Origin: Cryomorphaceae bacterium 1068
GTDB taxonomy: Bacteria > Bacteroidota > Bacteroidia > Flavobacteriales_D > Cryomorphaceae
Length of the DNA: 64,000 nt
Direction: 5' to 3'
NCBI GenBank assembly: GCA_027214385.1
Contig: JAPVXR010000006.1
Coordinates: forward strand, 62,001-126,000
Position numbers and translations under genes: made by a program. Of this stretch, positions 54,548 through 62,436 are shown piece after piece (positions within the stretch are counted from its first letter, which is position 1; each line of letters starts with the position of its first letter). The notes below the pieces were generated by a model. The model was not told where the DNA came from, did not search any database, and saw only the letters and a list, made by a program, of their open reading frames with translations.

Positions 54548-55624
54548 ACCGCTATCATCATCTGCACCTCCTTACTACTCCTGGCGACGGTTTTACCACT
54601 ATCGCGGCACCCCCACTGGGTGGTCCGCGCTATGGACTTCCCGCGCTTCCAAATCTTGTTTTTTGCAGCCATCCTACTCGTGGTCACCGCCATTTTTCTC
54701 GACCTCGAGTCGATTCTATCGATTCTCTTGCTCGGTCTTACGGTTCTTTGCCTGCTCTATCAGCTCTGGTGGATTATACCGTATACCCCTCTTTGGCCGC
54801 GAGAAGTAAAGCCCAGCACCGACCGTGCGATCGACCGAAAGCTCAGCATTCTAACCTCAAACGTCCTCGCTCCCAATAGAAACGCAGCCGCGCTGATCGA
54901 TCTGGTAAACGAGTACCAACCCGATATTCTCGTCACCTTGGAATCGGACCAATGGTGGCAAGACCAGCTCAAAGTGCTTGAAGATGAGATGCCCCACACC
55001 ATCCAATGTCCGCTGGACAATCTCTACGGGATGCACCTCTACTCCCGATTGCCCTTGCACGACGGAGAGATCTCCTTTTTGGTAGAAGAAGGCGTCCCGT
55101 CTATCCACGTGTCGGTAGAATTGCGATCAGGCGATCGAGTGCGGGCGCATTTTTTGCACCCCGCTCCTCCCAGTCCCACAGAAAACGAAGAATCGACCGA
55201 GCGCGACGCTGAGCTCATCATTGTAGCCCGCAGCATCTCAGACAGCTCGCAGCCCGTCGTGATCGCAGGCGATTTGAACGATGTAGCCTGGTCATTCACC
55301 ACCCGACTGTTTCGCAAGATCAGCGGATTACTCGACCCGCGCATTGGCCGAGGCATGTTCAATACCTTCCACGCGGGCTACCCCCTTATGCGGTGGCCGC
55401 TCGATCACCTCTTCCACAGCCATCACTTTACCGTGCGAACCATTAAGCGCTTGCCATCCATTGGCTCCGACCACTTCCCGCTTTTTGCTTCGCTCACCTT
55501 CACTCCCGACCAAAAAAGCCACGAGGAAGGCCTCACTGCTGAAACGGAAGACAAGGAGCGCGCCGTGGAAATAACCCGAAAGAAACAGGTGAGTAAGGAA
55601 GATGTACCCGAGCCGGGTGAGTGA
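54542..55624 (+). CDS. Endonuclease/exonuclease/phosphatase (EEP) family membrane protein
   Basis: 360 residues. Three N-terminal membrane helices (about 1-20, 36-54, 57-80) are followed by an EEP domain: ILTSNVLAPNRNA, LVTLESDQWWQ (metal-binding Glu), VIAGDLNDVAWS (catalytic Asp/Asn), WPLDHLFHSHHF and IGSDHFPLFA. EEP proteins include DNases, sphingomyelinases and inositol phosphatases; with the anchor, the active site probably faces the periplasm. The charged C-terminal tail (ETEDKERAVEIT...) has a duplicated remnant at 60756-60833. Confidence 0.88.
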   Translation: MLTAIIICTSLLLLATVLPLSRHPHWVVRAMDFPRFQILFFAAILLVVTAIFLDLESILSILLLGLTVLCLLYQLWWIIPYTPLWPREVKPSTDRAIDRKLSILTSNVLAPNRNAAALIDLVNEYQPDILVTLESDQWWQDQLKVLEDEMPHTIQCPLDNLYGMHLYSRLPLHDGEISFLVEEGVPSIHVSVELRSGDRVRAHFLHPAPPSPTENEESTERDAELIIVARSISDSSQPVVIAGDLNDVAWSFTTRLFRKISGLLDPRIGRGMFNTFHAGYPLMRWPLDHLFHSHHFTVRTIKRLPSIGSDHFPLFASLTFTPDQKSHEEGLTAETEDKERAVEITRKKQVSKEDVPEPGE

Positions 55625-55679
55625 AAGTTCTTTCATTTTAACTTGATACACTTTCCTGAGTAGTCTCAACTAAAACGAT

Positions 55680-57170
55680 TCATCGCGCGACTACAACCTT
55701 CTTCTCATTTAAACAGTCACCATGTGCCACACGTACAATGTATGTGCCTGAGGCCAAGTGTTGCATTTCGTCTATTCGAACCTCAGCACTATGGTAAGTC
55801 GTCTCCGGCATCACAACCCTGCCGGTAATATCATAGACCTCTACGAATGAAATTTCATCTCCAAAAGATTCCAGAATTAATGCTCCCTTGGTTGGGTTAG
55901 GTTTTGCTAGAAGGGCTTCACAATCATATTCCGGTTCTACCTCAATCGGAGGTTCATCCGTTTCCGGGTCGTCCAAAATATATGCCGGAGTTTGGTCGTA
56001 AAATAGGTTACCGAAGTTTGGCAAACCACCTTCACAGCTCCCTGTACCCTCTAGCGATACCGCATCTTGGACGTAATCGCAATTCGTACCCAAGGCGTTG
56101 GGCTCATTTATAACCGCCAACCAATTGGTTTCGTATCGGGCCAAATAAATTTTACCATTCGGGGCGAGTTGCAGGGCTGCAGCTGATCCTAGGTAATCGA
56201 TAAAGGGGGTGGACGTGATCTGAACACGCGAAGCTTGAATTAAATCAGGTTCTCTCTGGCTCAGGTCGAATTGATAAAGATGATTCGGAGAACCTGACGT
56301 AACATAGAGCTTAGAATTATCGGGCGAAAAACAAATCCCGTAAGGCCTATTGGGCATTTGCAGTACAAATGATTCCGAAATATTTCCTTCCGTTGGATCA
56401 AACCGCGAAATCTCAACAAAACCATCCGAGTGAAAACCCGTCCGTACTGCCGCCGCCAGCATAGAACCGTCAGGGCTAGGCTGCAAATAACCGTATCTCT
56501 CTGTATGAATGATACCCGTCGCGTAGGTTGTACACTCACCGATGCCTGATTCTGAAATCGGAAATACGATGTACTCATCAGCGTTAAAGTCGTGAACGAT
56601 CAACCAAACATTGGGACTATCGGTCTGTTGGACAAAAGTCATCTTTTCTGTAATCCCGTCGCGTAGAAAATTTCCTCGCTGGATCACCTCGCCTCGATTA
56701 AAGTCACGTATCATATCTACGATGGCGTAGTCCAGGCCATACATTTCACCAATGTATCGCATCGAAAATACGTAGTACTTATCAGGATCACCGGGCATCG
56801 GTGCGATTCCCGTTCCTTGGGTTGCATTTCGGCTATAGCCGTGCAGATTACCATTTAGCATTTCATCGTGATTTCGATTGAATACCTTATTGCCTTGGGA
56901 GTAGAACAGCAAATTCCCCTCGCTATCGGAGATCGATGCGCAAGCTTCAATAGAATTTATGGAACTCTCGGCTATGACCTCAGGAGTGCCAGAAGAGAAA
57001 TTGAGACCCGCCTGAATTCCAAAAAACCAATTGTCCATCTCGCCCTGTGCCATACTGCGACCTGATACTAGCAAGAGTATAAAGAAGAAAACACTCCTCA
57101 ACTGAATGTGGCTTATATATTTTACTATTTGAGTCACGTTTGCTTCACCATTGGAGCTTACAGAAATCAA
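55680..57170 (-). CDS. Secreted beta-propeller T9SS protein
   Basis: 496 residues from ATG 57170. The signal helix SVFFFILLLVSG ends near MAQG, about 40 residues in, so a later non-ATG start is possible. The mature part begins with DNWFFGIQAGLNFSSG, a form common in Bacteroidota surface proteins, and shows WD/YVTN-like blades (GYLQPSPDGSMLAAAV, YGICFSPDNSKLYVTSG, LQLAPNGKIYLARYETNW). The T9SS domain is at the end (AKPNPTKGALILESF ... GTYIVRVAHG ... KKVVVAR). No catalytic site was seen. Confidence 0.82.
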   Translation of the reverse strand: MISVSSNGEANVTQIVKYISHIQLRSVFFFILLLVSGRSMAQGEMDNWFFGIQAGLNFSSGTPEVIAESSINSIEACASISDSEGNLLFYSQGNKVFNRNHDEMLNGNLHGYSRNATQGTGIAPMPGDPDKYYVFSMRYIGEMYGLDYAIVDMIRDFNRGEVIQRGNFLRDGITEKMTFVQQTDSPNVWLIVHDFNADEYIVFPISESGIGECTTYATGIIHTERYGYLQPSPDGSMLAAAVRTGFHSDGFVEISRFDPTEGNISESFVLQMPNRPYGICFSPDNSKLYVTSGSPNHLYQFDLSQREPDLIQASRVQITSTPFIDYLGSAAALQLAPNGKIYLARYETNWLAVINEPNALGTNCDYVQDAVSLEGTGSCEGGLPNFGNLFYDQTPAYILDDPETDEPPIEVEPEYDCEALLAKPNPTKGALILESFGDEISFVEVYDITGRVVMPETTYHSAEVRIDEMQHLASGTYIVRVAHGDCLNEKKVVVAR

Positions 57171-57386
57171 TTTTTATACCACACTGTTTTTTTAGCCGCA
57201 CGATGGACACACAGCGGTTTAGCACGGGTCTACAGTCCTGCAGTTTGCACTAAATAGTGAATCCTCTGTGGGTTTGTTTGGGTATTAGAACAATAAGTGG
57301 CCGAAGGTTGACATAACCAGCGGAATGGATAGCAAATAGTTTTCATTCCAATAATTGTGACGAAACCGATCTGCCTAACCAAATCC

Positions 57387-57417
57387 AAAGAAAGGACACT
57401 TCGTTGTGTGATGTCCT
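57387..57417 (-). terminator. Possible terminator of the 57465-60485 gene
   Basis: On the minus strand AGGACATCAC pairs with GTGTGTCCT-like bases (AGGACA with TGTCCT perfect) and is followed by TTCTTT, 48 bp past the stop. Confidence 0.5.
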
Positions 57418-57464
57418 CCGTGAAAACATCTCCACTCTATTTTATCACGTAGACATCGCTTGCT

Positions 57465-60400
57465 CTATTCCTTTAAGAAGTGCCCTACTGAGAGTCCGTT
57501 CTTTCCGATTGTTTTGATCGTATAAACACCCGACACCAGCGATGAAACATCAACAGTTTTAGACAAATCGGAGCCACCATTCTGAACTTCTAAAACCAGG
57601 CGACCTTGCAGATCGTATATTTCGATGACGGAAGTTCCCGAAAGATTATCGACGATGGTAATTCTATCGTTTGCCGGATTTGGATAAATCAATGACTCAG
57701 TCACCCCACCTTGCAATTCCACTATACTTGAGCATCCCTCATCTTCAGGAGATAGTACTTCATAGATTCGAGGCGTCTCGGTCTGAGCACAAATCGAACC
57801 CAAAGGATCATTCGGATCGCTGAACACAAAACCATAAACCAGATATGTTCCTTCTATTCCCGGATTTGCGATCCCGTTCAGGGTATTGTCAAATTTGTAA
57901 ACGCGTTGATTAATTATTGTGAAGTAGTCCGGATCCAATGGATTGGTTGGGAAAAATCGCAAGGCATATCCACCCCCCGGAGGGATAACAACCGTATTGG
58001 GGAATCTTATAAGAACGGCCGTCGTGTCTCCGGGACAAACCGGATCCTGAAGCCACAAGGTATCGAGGGTTAAAACGTTAATAATAGAGGCATTACAGCA
58101 ATTACCACCTAGAACAATAACCTGTTGAGTTTGGGTGGTTTCATTCCCGGACTCGTCTTGATACGACCACACGATCTCGTATTCGCCTTCTTCAAAGAAA
58201 ACTGTTTCATTCTCCGTTTGACCTTGAATAACGCCGGAACAGTTATCGACCGCTGAAGGTATGTTTAAGACTGCTTCACCACAACCAAGAGTTAAGGTCT
58301 CCAAACTATCTGCGTCAGGTAGAGGTGGAGATAAATCTACCACCACATAATCCAATGCCACAAATCCCGAATTACCCAATCCATCGAATACATCCAATGT
58401 TATCGTTCCTTCCAACTCAGCTACAGAGCCGGGCACCGGGTTTTGGAAAGTGGTAAATCCACTTGATGAAATCGGACAATTGTCTGTTGCGATAACAATA
58501 CCATCGTCAATCAAATTGGGTATCAAACCATTTTCACAGTTCAATCCTGATTCAAAAACCAATGGAATGTCAGCAGTTACGGTAAGTTGTGGAGCTATAT
58601 TGTCCAAGGAAAGCGCTGCCGGCTCTGTGAATTCCGTGCTAAATCCATTGCTCACTCTGCAGCGGTAGAACGTCCCACTGTCAAAGAAATCTACCGATGC
58701 AATGGTATAGGAGGGCTCATTTGCTTCAAAAAGGTCAAACCACTCTCCATCGAGATTGCTTGATCGTTGCCATTGATATTCTTCAATATTCTCCCCTTCT
58801 ACACTGAAGGTCACAGAAGAGTTGATGCAGGCATTTTCTTCCGACTCCGGTTGCGAAGTGATGACTATAGGGGCGTTAAAAGCAGGATCAAAACCACACC
58901 TGATGGCGGGATTGTCATCACCGAAAACGAACCATCCTTGAGGCCCTCCGGAGAACTCATCAAAATCGAAGAAGGTACCCGAGGTGAATTCAGCATTGCG
59001 AACAAGCGGAATAGTGCCGTTTGTCAAAGGTTCAAAAGGAACCAAAACCTCAACTTGATGCAGACCCGAACTCAATTGAACCGAATTGGGCAAATAAACG
59101 CGAATCAAATTCAAACTATCTTCAGTAAGATCAGCCTCCTGAACGATGTAATTCACTTCTTCCAAGCCAAAATAGAGTGAGTCAGTTTCACTTGGATCAC
59201 CGAGCACGTTCGCCCTGCGGATATTTAAGAAAACCTCATTCTCGTTGAATAGTATGTTCACATTTCCATAGGCAAACTCAATATAATTGACCGAATCCGG
59301 ATTCACTAAATAAAACACCGACCCGTATATTTGATCATCACTGAAGAAGGCCGAAGAGAGATAGGATAAATCGCTGGCTGTGGCCTGATCAAAAAAATTC
59401 CCTAAAAACTCATCATTCACTTGAAATTGTTTGGTCTCTGACTGATTATCGACAAGGATTACCTCGTCTTGATCGCAGCTCACCTCGGCGACAACTGAAT
59501 AGCTTCCGATCAACCCACCTGAGAGAAAAGCCTCGGGTAATACATCTTCTATTTGAAGTGTATCTTCTGCAAGCGTAGGTAAAACAGCTATCGGATCTGA
59601 CGTAAATTCTTCGATACCGGCAGGAGTGGTTAGGGTGACTGTCATTACAACATTCGTGAGAGGCTCCGCCCCAACATTTTCAATGAAACCCAGGAATGTG
59701 AGTGGTCTCACCTGGCTCGTTTTATAATCGGTGTACTCATAATTCTCAGCGGCCAATTCTCCATCATCTCCGGTAACAAAGTCTTCGAAAAGGAGATATG
59801 AATCATAGTAGAAATCATTGATGGCCAAATTGAAATCTGCCGTCTCAGTAACTACCAAATCATCTAACATCCAAGCATAGTCGCATGCGCCGTCATATCT
59901 GAATCGGAAAAGTACTTCATCAAAACCTCCGGGTAGCGCATTTGGAATCGTCAGGAACAATGGATTCGGCGTTGCTACATTCACATCCAAATCGGTAAAC
60001 AAAAAGGTCGTTGTCCAGTTTTGGCCGCCATTCGTAGAGTACTGAAAACTGCAGGTACCCTGAAACTGCCTGTAATATGTTTGCACCGTAATATCTGCAA
60101 ATTCTACATCTGAAAGATCAAGTGGCTGGGCATACTGAATGGTTGCAGTGACATCAAAATCAGCACAGATGGTGTTGGAATCATAAAGTGCAAAACCATT
60201 GTCAGCTGTAGTAGATTCTATAGGCCCAATGCTAAACTGGCCCTGAGGCCCATCAAAAGACTGAACCCAAGTTCCTCCGAAGTCGCTGTCCACTATCCAT
60301 TCAGATACATCCGAAAAGTCAGATTCGAGAAGGACATTCGCCTCGGACTTAGGAATAGCCTGTGATTTAATTTTTTCTGAAACAGCAGGTAAGCTGTTCT

Positions 60401-60485
60401 TCTCAGGATTTGTTGATGAAATAGTAGTTTGGGCGGAAAGGTCGCTCAGCATTAACGCCATAGCGAAGAAAAGTAAAGATCTCAT
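57465..60485 (-). CDS. Large secreted multidomain T9SS protein
   Basis: 1006 residues. The signal peptide ends at SDLSAQT. An MAM/laminin-G-like N-terminal part (FDGPQGQFSIG, YYRQFQGTCSFQYSTNGGQNW) is followed by CARDB-like segments, an Ig-like domain (SVTFSVEGENIEEYQWQRSS, GTFYRCRVSNGF), an HYR-like domain (VFDGLGNSGFVALDYVV, TEIVWSYQDESG-type) and the T9SS domain (IYPNPANDRITIVDNLSG ... SGVYTIKTIG). No catalytic motif was seen; it is probably a large adhesin or matrix protein. It is downstream of the EEP/propeller genes on the opposite strand. Confidence 0.8.
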   Translation of the reverse strand: MRSLLFFAMALMLSDLSAQTTISSTNPEKNSLPAVSEKIKSQAIPKSEANVLLESDFSDVSEWIVDSDFGGTWVQSFDGPQGQFSIGPIESTTADNGFALYDSNTICADFDVTATIQYAQPLDLSDVEFADITVQTYYRQFQGTCSFQYSTNGGQNWTTTFLFTDLDVNVATPNPLFLTIPNALPGGFDEVLFRFRYDGACDYAWMLDDLVVTETADFNLAINDFYYDSYLLFEDFVTGDDGELAAENYEYTDYKTSQVRPLTFLGFIENVGAEPLTNVVMTVTLTTPAGIEEFTSDPIAVLPTLAEDTLQIEDVLPEAFLSGGLIGSYSVVAEVSCDQDEVILVDNQSETKQFQVNDEFLGNFFDQATASDLSYLSSAFFSDDQIYGSVFYLVNPDSVNYIEFAYGNVNILFNENEVFLNIRRANVLGDPSETDSLYFGLEEVNYIVQEADLTEDSLNLIRVYLPNSVQLSSGLHQVEVLVPFEPLTNGTIPLVRNAEFTSGTFFDFDEFSGGPQGWFVFGDDNPAIRCGFDPAFNAPIVITSQPESEENACINSSVTFSVEGENIEEYQWQRSSNLDGEWFDLFEANEPSYTIASVDFFDSGTFYRCRVSNGFSTEFTEPAALSLDNIAPQLTVTADIPLVFESGLNCENGLIPNLIDDGIVIATDNCPISSSGFTTFQNPVPGSVAELEGTITLDVFDGLGNSGFVALDYVVVDLSPPLPDADSLETLTLGCGEAVLNIPSAVDNCSGVIQGQTENETVFFEEGEYEIVWSYQDESGNETTQTQQVIVLGGNCCNASIINVLTLDTLWLQDPVCPGDTTAVLIRFPNTVVIPPGGGYALRFFPTNPLDPDYFTIINQRVYKFDNTLNGIANPGIEGTYLVYGFVFSDPNDPLGSICAQTETPRIYEVLSPEDEGCSSIVELQGGVTESLIYPNPANDRITIVDNLSGTSVIEIYDLQGRLVLEVQNGGSDLSKTVDVSSLVSGVYTIKTIGKNGLSVGHFLKE

Positions 60486-60755
60486 AGTTGGTTAAATTGA
60501 TCGTCTGTTAACACTCGAATAACTGAAGGGGAAAGACATTGAAATAGGCTATACCAATCAAATAATAGGCTCACATATTGAAACGGATTTACTCGAAAAT
60601 ACTTTTCTTTTTTCACCTTTCATTTCCATTTTCCTCGCCTTATTCCAATTTTACCTTCGCGTAAGAAACCAGCAGATTTATTCCATCTATGTATCCTGAG
60701 ACGTTCTGAATAAAATACCCTTTGCCTTATTCAAACTCAGTCTTTCCGACTTTAA

Positions 60756-60833
60756 GCTGAAACGGAAGACAAGGAGCGCGCCTTGGAGATAGCCCGAGAA
60801 AAAGAGGTGAGTAAGGCGGATGTGCCGATGTGA
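60756..60833 (+). pseudogene. C-terminal remnant of an EEP-family gene
   Basis: 26 codons (AETEDKERALEIAREKEV, then SKADVPM) match the end of the EEP gene at 54542-55624. The first 27 bases are identical, with conservative substitutions after that, and a stop (TGA 60831) closes the same frame. Nothing upstream matches the rest of the gene, so it is a decayed or partially duplicated copy. Confidence 0.75.
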
Positions 60834-60859
60834 CGGTTGTCTACCTAATAGCAGGACCG

Positions 60860-60915
60860 AGCTAAAAGCTAGTAGCTAAAGGCTAACAGCTAATAGCTAA
60901 TAGCTAAAGGCTAAA
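60860..60915 (+). repeat. 7-bp tandem repeat, eight units, inside an 8-bp inverted repeat
   Basis: Eight heptamers (AGCTAAA, AGCTAGT, AGCTAAA, GGCTAAC, AGCTAAT, AGCTAAT, AGCTAAA, GGCTAAA) with no spacer. They lie between GCAGGACC (60851-60858) and GGTCCTGC (60920-60927). The same heptamer type occurs at 54465-54499. Confidence 0.85.
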
Positions 60916-61085
60916 AAAAGGTCCTGCCCTCCAACCAAATGCAATAAACCCAAACACAATTGTCAATTAAACCGCCCTATCCCTCATTAGAGGATCAAGC
61001 CGATAGCTCTAACAAAAAGAAGAATGCCCCATACGAAGGAAATGAAGGTTTTCGCGATGGGTGGTTTTTTTGATGATTGAATGGA

Positions 61086-61694
61086 TTAATGGACCTGAAT
61101 GCTGTTTCCGATTTGATGTATATGCCCCTCTTTTTCCAGTTTGCGCATCAGTCGGCTGATCACTTCGCGCACCGTTCCCAGATCGGAGGCAATCTCCCGA
61201 TGGCTTATCTTCAGCGGATTCTCATTTTTTAGTTCCACTTCTTTTTTCAGGTAACTGAGCAGACGGGCGTCCAAATTTCTGAACACGTATTGATGCAGCG
61301 TGTCGATCAATTCCGTATAGCGCAAGCTGTATTGATCGAGAAACAGCCGATTCATTTCGGGATAGCGCAAAGCCCATTTTGTCACCTTATCGGCGGGCAT
61401 CAAGAGCAGTTTTGAATCCTCCTCGGCCACGGCCGTTCCGAAAGCCACCTCATCCTTAATGACACAGGTGAAGGACATAACACAACTTTCGGCGGGCCTG
61501 ATGTAATAGAGCAAGAGGTCTCGCTCTTCAAAATGTGAGGACACTTTGAGCATGCCCGATAGCACCAAAGGAATGAGCTTGACGTATTGCCCGTCGCGGA
61601 GAAGTTCCGTGCCTGCCGGTACCTCTTTCTCTATGGAATGCATCAGCACTTCCTTTTTGAGCTCAGGATGAAACGGAAGGTGTATGTCGTTCAT
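61086..61694 (-). CDS. Crp/Fnr-family transcriptional regulator
   Basis: 202 residues from ATG 61694; the frame also opens at an ATG 18 bases upstream. The N-terminal cyclic-nucleotide-binding-type barrel (EKEVPAGTELLRDGQYVKL, VLSGMLKVSS, YYIRPAESC) is followed by a dimer helix (RLFLDQYSLRYTELID) and a Crp-type HTH (ISHREIASDLGTVREVISRLM). Cys residues are few, so no Fnr iron-sulphur cluster is evident. It is 109 bp downstream of the DUF2892 gene in the same direction and is the natural candidate to bind the palindrome at 62074. Confidence 0.88.
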   Translation of the reverse strand: MNDIHLPFHPELKKEVLMHSIEKEVPAGTELLRDGQYVKLIPLVLSGMLKVSSHFEERDLLLYYIRPAESCVMSFTCVIKDEVAFGTAVAEEDSKLLLMPADKVTKWALRYPEMNRLFLDQYSLRYTELIDTLHQYVFRNLDARLLSYLKKEVELKNENPLKISHREIASDLGTVREVISRLMRKLEKEGHIHQIGNSIQVH

Positions 61695-61803
61695 AATTGC
61701 CTCGAATTTCAAGCAAGATAAATTTCTTCCAGTTAAAATTCAGAACAATCCTTACGGGCCAGGCCCTCTTCCTGCCAAGCCCGGAAAGCATCCCTCAAGA
61801 TCG

Positions 61804-62019
61804 TCAGGCCTTACGGCTCTTTACCGAGCAAGTGCTAATGCCAAAAGGCGCATAAAGCGGGCAAAAGCTCACGAGGCTGGTCAGCACAAAGACTGCTCCT
61901 AAGATCAATAAGACGAGCCCCACTGTTCCACTGATTACATTGGTAAAATAGAGGGTGGCGATAATGGCTGCAATCGCGATGCGGATCACTTTGTCTGCGG
62001 TTCCCATATTCTTTTTCAT
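61804..62019 (-). CDS. DUF2892 (YgaP-type) inner-membrane protein
   Basis: 71 residues. It begins MKKNMGTADKVIRIAIAAI, then two hydrophobic helices with FTNVISGTVGLVLLILGAV, and CPLYAPFGISTC near the end. This is the DUF2892 domain found in the membrane part of the rhodanese YgaP, often next to Crp/Fnr regulators and linked to sulphide or nitrosative stress. The next gene downstream is such a regulator, matching that pattern. Confidence 0.88.
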   Translation of the reverse strand: MKKNMGTADKVIRIAIAAIIATLYFTNVISGTVGLVLLILGAVFVLTSLVSFCPLYAPFGISTCSVKSRKA

Positions 62020-62043
62020 GACGTTTGGTTTTTAAATTCAATT

Positions 62044-62087
62044 CAAAGCTAAAGGAGTCCCTTTTGCTATGCAGTAACAATTGTTAC
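62044..62087 (-). promoter_or_regulatory. Crp-type palindrome and -7 box upstream of DUF2892
   Basis: GTAACAATTGTTAC (62074-62087) is a perfect 14-bp palindrome. TAGCTTTG (62051-62044 on the minus strand) fits the -7 box. If transcription starts near 62039, the palindrome is centred at about -41.5, the class II activator position of Crp-type regulators. No TTG is found at -33, as expected for an activator-dependent promoter. The start site is estimated, not measured. Confidence 0.6.
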
Positions 62088-62101
62088 CACTCGAAAAATT
62101 A

Positions 62102-62284
62102 ATGGCTAACCAGCCCTCAAGAGCCTGTACCGAGCTCGACGAGGTAGGCGGCAATTATTCAGCTTGGAGTGCCGATGAAAACGGGATGTAAAAGAGTGTA
62201 TAGGGGTGGTGAGGTTTGAGCGAGCTGCTATGGTGGGGTTTGGTTGAGCGCAGAATGGTGTTTGAGTTTATCACGAAATGTGAG
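62102..62284. other. Intergenic, G-rich on the plus strand
   Basis: No gene seen between the palindrome and the promoter of the helicase gene. The plus strand is unusually G-rich and T-rich with few C from about 62190. Nothing else was recognised. Confidence 0.35.
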
Positions 62285-62315
62285 TTGGATTTTTGAGGGG
62301 GGAAGTCTATATTTG
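62285..62315 (+). promoter_or_regulatory. Promoter TTG-N20-TATATTTG for the PLD-helicase gene
   Basis: TTG at 62285-62287, 20-bp spacer and TATATTTG at 62308-62315 match the Bacteroidota promoter. It would give a leader of about 115 nt before the start at 62437. Confidence 0.6.
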
Positions 62316-62436
62316 GAGGGAACCAAAACTGATTAAGAAGTGAGATTCGAAATAAAGTTCAGGAATGAAATGAGAAAGGGGTGTTTGACGCCACGTCTTT
62401 CAAATATCCTCGCGAGTAACTTATCTGCTAGCAGAG

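Larger units (their letters stand above)
60486..61085. other. Intergenic with EEP remnant and heptamer array
   Basis: 600 bases without an intact gene. It holds the C-terminal remnant of an EEP gene (60756-60833), an inverted repeat GCAGGACC/GGTCCTGC (60851-60858, 60920-60927) and the eight-unit heptamer array between its arms. No other feature was recognised. Confidence 0.6.

Noticed and set aside
60860-60915. CRISPR-like array
   Set aside because: The repeated unit is only 7 bp with no spacers; it is a simple tandem repeat.
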